Source: an uncultured Clostridia bacterium (lineage in GTDB: Bacteria > Bacillota > Clostridia > Christensenellales > UBA1242). From it: DNA of 5,743 nucleotides. Shown here in pieces: positions 1 to 4,424 of this stretch (the first letter of the stretch is position 1; the number at the start of each line of letters is the position of its first letter). The translations under genes were made by a program, and so were the position numbers. Location: NCBI GenBank assembly GCA_948434855.1, contig CAOJFR010000044.1, positions 1 through 5,743 on the forward strand, in the 5' to 3' direction. Below the pieces are notes generated by a model, which was not told the origin of the DNA, made no database searches, and saw only the letters and a list, made by a program, of their open reading frames with translations.

Positions 1-1
1 A

Positions 2-34
2 ACACACACCCATTAAAATATGTAGGGTGCGTGT
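2..34 (-). terminator. Hairpin terminator downstream of tRNA-Ser
   Basis: Read on the minus strand, positions 34-25 and 11-2 form a 10-bp stem with one G-U pair around a 13-nt loop. It lies about 10 nt past the tRNA CCA end. The expected U-tract would run off the left edge of the window, where only one or two U are visible, so the terminator assignment rests on the stem and its position. Confidence 0.55.
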
Positions 35-44
35 AATTCGCTTT

Positions 45-132
45 TGGCGGAGAGTTAGGGATTCGAACCCCAGATAGCTTTCACTATGCCAGTTTTCAAG
101 ACTGGTGTATTCAACCGCTCTACCAACTCTCC
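45..132 (-). tRNA. tRNA-Ser (anticodon UGA), CCA encoded
   Basis: The minus strand folds as a class II tRNA of 88 nt. The acceptor stem is GGAGAGU/ACUCUCC, followed by discriminator G and an encoded CCA (47-45). The anticodon stem CCAGU/ACUGG encloses the loop CUUGAAA, with UGA at plus positions 98-96. A long variable arm (AUAG/CUAU stem), typical of tRNA-Ser, follows. The T arm carries the UUCGAAU loop. UGA reads UCA and, by wobble, other UCN serine codons. It stands alone here: no second tRNA is seen in the 44 bases on its 3' side or in the 240 bases on its 5' side. A promoter upstream (184-212) and a hairpin downstream (2-34) suggest a single-tRNA transcript, although other genes could lie beyond the left edge. 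Confidence 0.97.
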
Positions 133-183
133 ATTATTTTGTTCTCAGCATTATTTAATATATCTATTTTTGCTGACTTATTT

Positions 184-212
184 AGTATATTAAATTTATT
201 TTAAAAAATCAA
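184..212 (-). promoter_or_regulatory. Probable sigma-70/SigA promoter for tRNA-Ser
   Basis: On the minus strand, TTGATT (212-207) is separated by exactly 17 nt from TATACT (189-184). This puts the start near 177 and gives a leader of roughly 45 nt before the mature tRNA 5' end at 132. The surroundings are very AT-rich, so a chance match is possible. Confidence 0.5.
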
Positions 213-341
213 GTATTTTTTTAAATTTCTTTATATTTATTTATATGAATAAATTTTTGTTTTGAAAACCTTTTCTGAAATAATATGAAAGTAATATTTT
301 ATGTTAATTTTGGTTATTTATTTTATTTAAAATATTTTTTA

Positions 342-350
342 TGCTATTAT
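342..350 (+). promoter_or_regulatory. Extended -10 promoter for nitroreductase gene
   Basis: TGCTATTAT (342-350) is an extended -10 element. The -35 at optimal spacing (322-327, TTTATT) is poor, as is common for extended -10 promoters. The start would fall near 357, leaving a short leader that just contains the GGGAG ribosome site at 361-365. A second weaker candidate is TTGAAA-16-TATGAA, at about 263-290. Confidence 0.45.
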
Positions 351-371
351 ATTTTTAGTTGGGAGCATATT

Positions 372-944
372 ATGGAAACTAAAGTTGCAATTAATAAAAG
401 AAGAAGTATTAGGAAATATAAAAATATTTCTATTGATGAAAATGTTGTGCTTGATATTTTGAACTGCGGAAGACTTGCTCCTTCTGCTAAAAATAGGCAG
501 CCTTGGCGTTTTGTTGCGATTTTAGACAAAACATTTATTCATAAAATTGCTGACACTATTATTAAAAATTTTTCTGAAGAAGATGAACTAATTAGCAAAC
601 AATTATTAAACGCTAACCCCTCAGTTATTTCAACTGCAAACATAATTAAAAAGGCACCAATTCTAATTTTGATTTATAAGGAAATACACTCTTATTGGGA
701 AATTAGCGACAGCCTTTCTATTGGTGCTTGTATTCAAAATATGTGCCTTAGAGCTTGCGAACTTAAGCTTGGAACATTATGGATTCGTGATACTTTTTAT
801 GCCAACAATGAGATTTTGAAGCTGGCTGGAATTGACAGTGATAAATTTGAACTTAGCTCTGCCCTTTTAATTGGCGTTGCAGACGAAGAGCCTTCAGCAA
901 GAGATCGAAAGCCTTTAAGTGAAATTGTGAAATGGATTAAATAA
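372..944 (+). CDS. Nitroreductase-family FMN-dependent oxidoreductase
   Basis: This is a 190-residue protein of the nitroreductase superfamily: FMN-binding, usually homodimeric, NAD(P)H-dependent enzymes of the cytoplasm that reduce nitro, quinone or related substrates. The physiological substrate cannot be told from the sequence. Family marks in order are RRSIRKY at residues 10-16 (FMN phosphate contacts), APSAKNRQPW at 36-45 (flavin-binding loop), the helix SIGACIQNM at 116-124, the LKLGTLW strand at 131-137, and the C-terminal LIGVADEEP followed by RDRKPLSEIVKW at 177-188. Length and motif order fit a complete single-domain member. The ATG at 372 is chosen because GGGAG (361-365) sits 6 nt upstream. 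An in-frame ATG at 285 has no ribosome site and would add 29 hydrophobic residues before the conserved N-terminus, overlapping the likely promoter. The gene is monocistronic and ends in its own terminator. Confidence 0.93.
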   Translation: METKVAINKRRSIRKYKNISIDENVVLDILNCGRLAPSAKNRQPWRFVAILDKTFIHKIADTIIKNFSEEDELISKQLLNANPSVISTANIIKKAPILILIYKEIHSYWEISDSLSIGACIQNMCLRACELKLGTLWIRDTFYANNEILKLAGIDSDKFELSSALLIGVADEEPSARDRKPLSEIVKWIK

Positions 945-978
945 ACCCTAAGCGTCATGCTTGGGTTTTTTATTTTTA
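943..978 (+). terminator. Rho-independent terminator of the nitroreductase gene
   Basis: The stem AAACCC(U)AAGC / GCUUGGGUUU has one bulged U and a 5-nt loop. It starts at the stop codon and runs into a T-rich tract (966-977). The pairing is 10 bp and directly follows TAA 942-944. Confidence 0.85.
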
Positions 979-1183
979 ATATAGTTTAAAGGCAAAATCA
1001 TATTCTCCGAACTCATTATATTTTTTATAATCTTTTGATCCAACTTTTTCAAAAAATGGATTTTTTGGGACTCATGTTTAACCCAACAAACATCTATAGA
1101 TAACCCATTGCTTGAAATGTGTAAAAACTTATTTTTACCGGCAAAATTAATGAACTCAGTAGTGGCACATAATGTTTTCCGCT
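976..1183 (-). pseudogene. Frameshifted coding remnant, family not recognised
   Basis: Two abutting minus-strand frames look coding. One is open from about 1181 down to a run of six A (read on the minus strand near 1060-1066) and includes HISSNGLSIDVCWVKHESQ. The other continues as NPFFEKVGSKDYKKYNEF and GEYDFAFKLY to a TAA at 978-976. Adding a single A to the A6 run would join them into about 65 codons without a stop. This is consistent with an old 1-nt homopolymer loss in the 3' end of a gene, or less likely with chance in AT-rich DNA. No start or ribosome site is visible. The left part overlaps the end of the adenylation-domain stub in another frame, so the junction is probably a deletion scar. 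I do not recognise the family; the last 20 residues vaguely resemble GNAT acetyltransferase C-termini, but this is not a call. Confidence 0.3.
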
Positions 1184-1408
1184 ATAGAGCACACCAAAAT
1201 ACATTATTAGAGTTTCTTTGCTTTGACTTGCAACAACCGCTATGCCGCTGTTGATTATTCCCTAATCTGCAATAAAAGTGCCCACTTGCATTGCCTTGTC
1301 TTTTAATGCCTTAAATGTTATCTTTTCGCCATTTGACTCATAAATTGCAGTTTTTGTTGGAAAATTTTCAGCACTACTCTCTAAATATTCTAATACATTC
1401 GTAAACAT
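1094..1408 (-). pseudogene. Truncated AMP-binding/adenylation-domain enzyme (N-terminal stub)
   Basis: From the ATG at 1408-1406 the minus strand reads MFTNVLEYLESSAENFP, then TAIYESNGEKITFKAL and QVGTFIAD, the typical start of an ANL-superfamily adenylation domain (amino-acid adenylation or DltA-like). An in-frame TAG follows at 1264-1262. The same frame then continues with INSGIAVVASQS, FGVLYSGKHYVPL (1198-1160) and LPVKI. These are homologous in order to the IAV...GVLYSGxxYVPLD segment of living relatives. Recognisable homology fades after about 1130, and a second TAG occurs at 1096-1094. Only about 100 of the family's usual 500 or so codons remain. The phosphate-binding loop, the catalytic lysine domain and any carrier-protein region are gone. 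The ribosome site AAGGA (1420-1416, 7 nt from ATG) and promoter are still intact. The exact substrate of the ancestor cannot be told. Confidence 0.8.
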
Positions 1409-1441
1409 ATTTTTTTCCTTGGCAAATTTTCTACTGCATAA

Positions 1442-1476
1442 ATAATAGCACCCCCTGCTTGTCAAACAAATGACAA
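1442..1476 (-). promoter_or_regulatory. Promoter with dyad operator candidate upstream of the adenylation pseudogene
   Basis: On the minus strand an extended -10, TGCTATTAT (1450-1442), lies 17 nt from TTTGTT (1470-1465) as -35. The predicted start near 1435 leaves the AAGGA site (1420-1416) in a short leader. The inverted repeat TTGTCA/TGACAA (arms 1476-1471 and 1464-1459, 6-nt spacer) is centred exactly on that -35, which is where a repressor dimer could sit. The right arm also contains a perfect TTGACA (1465-1460), but its spacing to the -10 is only 12 nt. Confidence 0.4.
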
Positions 1477-1495
1477 AAATGAAGAAATTTTTCCC

Positions 1496-1523
1496 AAAAA
1501 AAACAACTAAAATGTTTTAGTTG
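1496..1523 (-). terminator. Terminator of the P-loop NTPase gene (possibly bidirectional)
   Basis: CAACTAAAA (1504-1512) and TTTTAGTTG (1515-1523) form a 9-bp inverted repeat. On the minus strand it is followed by eight U (1503-1496) and lies 8 nt past the stop codon at 1533-1531. On the plus strand the repeat is followed by CC and seven T (1526-1532), so it could also stop plus-strand transcription. Confidence 0.85.
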
Positions 1524-1530
1524 CCTTTTT

Positions 1531-2121
1531 TTAATCTTTATTTTTTATATCAGAATATTTTTGCATAATTTCTTCTGCAAGATTTTCTGACACAGTGTTT
1601 AAATGACTTAAGTATGAAGATTTGGACATTAACTTTGGAAACTTTACACCACTTAATGTGTAGACAGGGTTAACCTTTAGATTATTAAAGTTTGGAGTCA
1701 TGAGCGATTGAACTACATCTCTTAAAATGCTATCTTCATCCATTTTTAACTTTTTTGCCATTGAAACTAAAAAACTTAAACTTTTATCTTTGTTTTTATC
1801 TGGCAAAATCATATAAATTTCTGGAGGATTATTATTAATTGTTAGCTTATTATACATATCCTCTACCGTTTCACGCAGGCAGAGTTCAGCAACATTTCCA
1901 CTGAGATCTAATATGCTGATATTCCTGCTTTCAATCCATTTCTTCATGGTTTTTATGAGAGCCTCGCCATCTTCTTTATCTATATAATTATAGCCTTCGC
2001 AAAGTCCTTCTGTGTTGATTTGCTCTACACCAAGTATTGATGCCAAATTTTTTGCTATAGCAGTTTTTCCAACAAGCGTTGGACCAACTAAAATTATTAA
2101 TCTATCTAATTTATTTTTCAT
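1531..2121 (-). CDS. P-loop NTPase of unknown specific function
   Basis: This is a 196-residue protein with a clear Walker A motif near its N-terminus, GPTLVGKT (residues 13-20), following the hydrophobic strand LIILV. A second hydrophobic strand ending in acid, ISILDLSG (68-75), is a plausible Walker B or substrate strand, and YMILPD (103-108) is a third core strand. Size and strand order fit the small kinase-like P-loop fold (nucleotide or shikimate kinase-like). However, the shikimate-binding and glycine-rich motifs of AroK, and the DSxQVY motif and ~300-residue length of MiaA, are not seen. No signal peptide or membrane segment is apparent, so it is probably cytoplasmic. The substrate is unknown. 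The ATG at 2121-2119 has no Shine-Dalgarno, but a strong promoter ends 6 nt before it, implying a leaderless mRNA. The gene is divergent from the unknown gene at 2223 and ends at its own terminator. Confidence 0.85.
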   Translation of the reverse strand: MKNKLDRLIILVGPTLVGKTAIAKNLASILGVEQINTEGLCEGYNYIDKEDGEALIKTMKKWIESRNISILDLSGNVAELCLRETVEDMYNKLTINNNPPEIYMILPDKNKDKSLSFLVSMAKKLKMDEDSILRDVVQSLMTPNFNNLKVNPVYTLSGVKFPKLMSKSSYLSHLNTVSENLAEEIMQKYSDIKNKD

Positions 2122-2127
2122 AAATAA

Positions 2128-2156
2128 ATTATAACACAGAATTTCTTGTTTGTAAA
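2128..2156 (-). promoter_or_regulatory. Leaderless promoter of the P-loop NTPase gene
   Basis: On the minus strand, TTTACA (2156-2151) is 17 nt from a perfect TATAAT (2133-2128). Only six bases (2127-2122) separate the -10 from the ATG at 2121, so the canonical start site is the A of the start codon. No Shine-Dalgarno is present. Confidence 0.75.
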
Positions 2157-2187
2157 TACCCTTGATTTTAAAATTTTTGCTTGCCTA

Positions 2188-2216
2188 TTGAAAAAGGAGT
2201 TTGTTTGTGCTAAAAT
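2188..2216 (+). promoter_or_regulatory. Leaderless promoter of the gene at 2223
   Basis: TTGAAA (2188-2193) is 17 nt from TAAAAT (2211-2216), which is preceded by TGC (2208-2210) to make an extended -10. Six bases (2217-2222) separate the -10 from the ATG at 2223, giving a predicted start on the A of ATG. The GGAG at 2196-2199 lies in the promoter spacer and would not be transcribed. Confidence 0.75.
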
Positions 2217-2222
2217 TATTTT

Positions 2223-3218
2223 ATGATAGATAATTTATTTGAATGGTATTATCAAAATACTGATGCACTGAAGCTTACTGCAAATGATGTTATTGAAAAT
2301 GGTGAGTTTTATTCTGCGGGATTTTATGGTATTGACACTTATATTTTTGAAGGCTTGAAATTTTATTTAAAAAAGCCTCACTCTGCAAGATTTAAAGAAC
2401 TTGATTGTTTTAACACGATTAAAAACCAAAAGATTAGCAGAGACCTTGCTGTTTTTGATAATGAACTTTGCACCATGAGCGAACTTGTTTCTGAAAAGAA
2501 ATATAGAGCACATAAATTTTTGGCAGCTAAGCATTTTTCAATGCCTCTTGGACGTGAGTTTTTGATTATGTCACCAAATATGTTTTGTGAAGAAGTTGAA
2601 GCCACTGACATTGATGGAATTGACAAAAATGCAGAATTTTATGAACCATCTAAAATTAACCTTAGCAAAACTGCAAAGCAATTTGCTACTGGAACAAGCA
2701 AATATAATTTAAGACAAATTCTTAAAAACAAAGAAAGATTTTTGCAATTTATGACTGAGCATTGCTATGAACAGTTTGTGAATTATTTTCTTTTATCTGC
2801 CTTTGAACTGACTGATGATGAAAACAATAACAACCTTATGTTTGCTAAGCAGAAAGAATCTGACCGCCTTGAAGAGGTTTTTGTTTTTGACAAAGAATCA
2901 ACAGTTTTTAACTTTTTGCTTGCCCAAGGTGAAAACTTTGATAGCATTAAACAAAGACTTTTAGACCTAAACGAATTTTGCGATGTTGTGCTTGGTGGCA
3001 AAAACATTTCAGCCAGATGCAAAACACTTAAAAATTTATTTTATGCGGGTTTGCTTAATGAAAATCATAAAGAGCTTTTGACAAAGTCTCTTGCAGTGGA
3101 CTATGACAAACTTGCAGATGAGGTTTCTTTGGAAACTGGACTTAAAAAACACCAATCTCAAATTGACCTTTATAAATTTGGTCAGGACCTGACTGATAAA
3201 TTTTTAAGAGAATTATAA
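2223..3218 (+). CDS. Unknown protein, possible HipA/PI3K-like kinase fold
   Basis: This is a 331-residue soluble, acidic-to-neutral protein that I do not recognise as a named family. No signal peptide or membrane segment is evident. One segment recalls the catalytic region of HipA/CotH/PI3K-like phosphotransferases: helix YEQFVNYFLLSAFEL (182-196), then TDDENNNNLMF (197-207), then EEVFVFDKEST (218-228). This matches the general pattern of a D...N metal and catalytic loop followed by a strand ending in Asp next to a small residue. The N-terminal half has YIFEGLKFYLKKP (40-52), where a lysine could bind ATP, but a glycine-rich loop is not obvious. The assignment is inference only. The coding frame itself is firm: long, on-composition, with a promoter and terminator. 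The start ATG at 2223 has no Shine-Dalgarno and fits a leaderless mRNA. The gene is divergent from the P-loop NTPase, from a 101-bp gap, and converges on the MscS gene. Confidence 0.85.
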   Translation: MIDNLFEWYYQNTDALKLTANDVIENGEFYSAGFYGIDTYIFEGLKFYLKKPHSARFKELDCFNTIKNQKISRDLAVFDNELCTMSELVSEKKYRAHKFLAAKHFSMPLGREFLIMSPNMFCEEVEATDIDGIDKNAEFYEPSKINLSKTAKQFATGTSKYNLRQILKNKERFLQFMTEHCYEQFVNYFLLSAFELTDDENNNNLMFAKQKESDRLEEVFVFDKESTVFNFLLAQGENFDSIKQRLLDLNEFCDVVLGGKNISARCKTLKNLFYAGLLNENHKELLTKSLAVDYDKLADEVSLETGLKKHQSQIDLYKFGQDLTDKFLREL

Positions 3219-3248
3219 AAAAATACGAACTTAATTGTTCGTATTTTT
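3219..3248. terminator. Bidirectional terminator between convergent genes
   Basis: A perfect 12-bp inverted repeat (3219-3230 and 3237-3248, AAAAATACGAAC / GTTCGTATTTTT) has a 6-nt loop. T-rich DNA follows on the plus side (3244-3260) and seven A precede it (3217-3223), giving a U-tract in both directions. It sits directly after the stop of the 2223-3218 gene and 6 nt from the MscS stop codon (3257-3255), so it serves both. Confidence 0.9.
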
Positions 3249-3254
3249 ATTTTT

Positions 3255-4310
3255 TTATTTTTTTGCAGGCTTTGTTTTTTCTGCTTTTTTGCTTGAAACG
3301 TCAGTCTTTTTTGTTGAATCTTCTTTTTTATTTTCTGCAGTTTTTGATGATTTTTTTGCAGAATTTGCATCTTTTTTGCTTGGTTTCTTGAAAATTTTGG
3401 TTAAATCTGCAGTTTCAAGGTCTAACTTCTCTTTTTCTTTTTCTCTTGTTTTTTCAACTCTTGCTGGAAGTTTTGCTTTGTCATAAGGCATTACAACTTT
3501 ATCATTTCTATTTCTAACTTCAAGCTGATTATATGGAATTGAGATTTTGTTTCTCTTAAATTCATTATATACATTTTCTATAATATAATAATAAACTGTC
3601 CAATAGTCTGAAGTGTCACACCAGCAGTTTGCAAAAAAGTCTATGCTGCTTGAACCAAGCACTTTTAATCTGCAAAATGGCTCTGGGTCAAGGTCTACCT
3701 TTCCATTGCTTTTCATGACATCTGTAACGATTTTTTTGACAAGCTCTACGTCTGTTTCATAGGCAACTGAGAATGTGAAATCTACTCTTCTTTTATTGTT
3801 TGCACCGGCATTGGTTACTGAGCTGTTTACTATTGTTGAGTTTGGAAGCGTTATTCTTTTGTTGTCTGGAGTGACAAGTGTTGTGAACAAAAAGTTAATC
3901 TCTACTATGCTGCCTTCTTTTCCGTCAACAGAAATATAGTCTCCCTTTTTGAACATATGTGTTGAAACGATTACAATTCCGTTTGCAAGGTTTGCAATGT
4001 TTGATTCAAGAGCCATACCAACAGCAAGAAGGATTGCACTTAGGGCAGTTATGATGCCCGTTATGTTGATTCCGATTATGCTGAGAAGTATGAGAACTAA
4101 AATTAAATATAACATAAACTTCAAACTTGCACATAAAAAGTTTATTGTTATTTTTTCCATTTTGGTTTTATTTAAAACTCTTTTTAAAATGTTCATGAAT
4201 ATTTTTACAAGTATTATGCCTATTATTAGCACTGCAACAAACAACACTATATTCCAAACATTTGAAACAAAAAAGTTTTTAATGCTTTCCCAAATAGCTT
4301 TAAAATCCAT
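3255..4310 (-). CDS. MscS-family small-conductance mechanosensitive channel with Lys-rich tail
   Basis: This is a 351-residue membrane channel that would open under membrane tension to release solutes during hypo-osmotic shock. Transmembrane helices are at about 20-40, 58-80 and 83-117. The third is the pore helix (ITALSAILLAVGMALESNIA, 87-106), with the Ala/Gly packing of MscS. The beta domain follows with FKKGDYISVDGKEGSIVEIN (120-139) and DNKRITLPNS (149-158), the core MscS signature. The cytoplasmic alpha/beta domain ends at ISIPYNQLEVR (256-266). Residues about 282-351 are an added hydrophilic tail, first K/E-rich (TREKEKEKL), then K/S/T/A-rich up to KPAKK. E. coli MscS is 286 residues, so the tail accounts for the extra length. 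The ATG at 4310-4308 is supported by GGAG (4322-4319), 8 nt upstream. A strong promoter and terminators at both ends make it monocistronic. Confidence 0.95.
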   Translation of the reverse strand: MDFKAIWESIKNFFVSNVWNIVLFVAVLIIGIILVKIFMNILKRVLNKTKMEKITINFLCASLKFMLYLILVLILLSIIGINITGIITALSAILLAVGMALESNIANLANGIVIVSTHMFKKGDYISVDGKEGSIVEINFLFTTLVTPDNKRITLPNSTIVNSSVTNAGANNKRRVDFTFSVAYETDVELVKKIVTDVMKSNGKVDLDPEPFCRLKVLGSSSIDFFANCWCDTSDYWTVYYYIIENVYNEFKRNKISIPYNQLEVRNRNDKVVMPYDKAKLPARVEKTREKEKEKLDLETADLTKIFKKPSKKDANSAKKSSKTAENKKEDSTKKTDVSSKKAEKTKPAKK

Positions 4311-4340
4311 AAATTTTTCTCCTTTTGTTTTTCTAACTTT

Positions 4341-4368
4341 ATTTTAGCACTTTGTATAATTTTGTCAA
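4341..4368 (-). promoter_or_regulatory. SigA-type promoter of the MscS gene
   Basis: On the minus strand a perfect TTGACA (4368-4363) is 16 nt from TAAAAT (4346-4341), preceded by TGC to give an extended -10. The predicted start near 4334 leaves a leader of about 24 nt carrying the GGAG ribosome site at 4322-4319. This leader contrasts with the leaderless starts at 2121 and 2223. Confidence 0.75.
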
Positions 4369-4390
4369 AAACTTTATATAATTTTTTTCA

Positions 4391-4417
4391 AAAAAAAGCA
4401 GCTACAAAAGTAACTGC
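4391..4417 (-). terminator. Terminator of the DUF11-like gene
   Basis: On the minus strand, GCAG(U)UAC and GUA(G)CUGC form a stem with one internal mismatch and a UUUU loop (4417-4398), followed by seven U (4397-4391). It begins 8 nt after the stop codon (4427-4425) and ends just before the MscS promoter. Confidence 0.85.
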
Positions 4418-4424
4418 CTTTATT

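Noticed and set aside
285..371. N-terminal extension of the nitroreductase from an upstream ATG
   Set aside because: It has no ribosome site, would add 29 hydrophobic residues not typical of the family, and overlaps the extended -10. GGGAG plus ATG at 372 is much better.
1094..1264. TAG recoding (both in-frame stops of the adenylation remnant are TAG while all intact genes end in TAA)
   Set aside because: Homology collapses soon after YVPL and most of the enzyme is missing, so reading through TAG would not restore a gene. No other in-frame TAG is seen in intact genes.
1531..2121. MiaA (tRNA dimethylallyltransferase) because of GPTxVGKT
   Set aside because: It is too short (196 versus about 300 residues), and the DSxQVY motif and later MiaA motifs are not seen.
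2196..2222. GGAG at 2196-2199 as ribosome site for the 2223 gene
   Set aside because: It is 23 nt from the ATG and lies between the -35 and -10. GTG and TTG codons nearer to it are in another frame that stops after a few codons.
3949..4347. Plus-strand ORF opposite the MscS gene
   Set aside because: It is the antisense shadow of the transmembrane region and has no ribosome site. Smaller opposite-strand ORFs within 347-529, 2378-3022, 3182-3486, 4909-5208 and 5496-5735 were rejected for the same reason.
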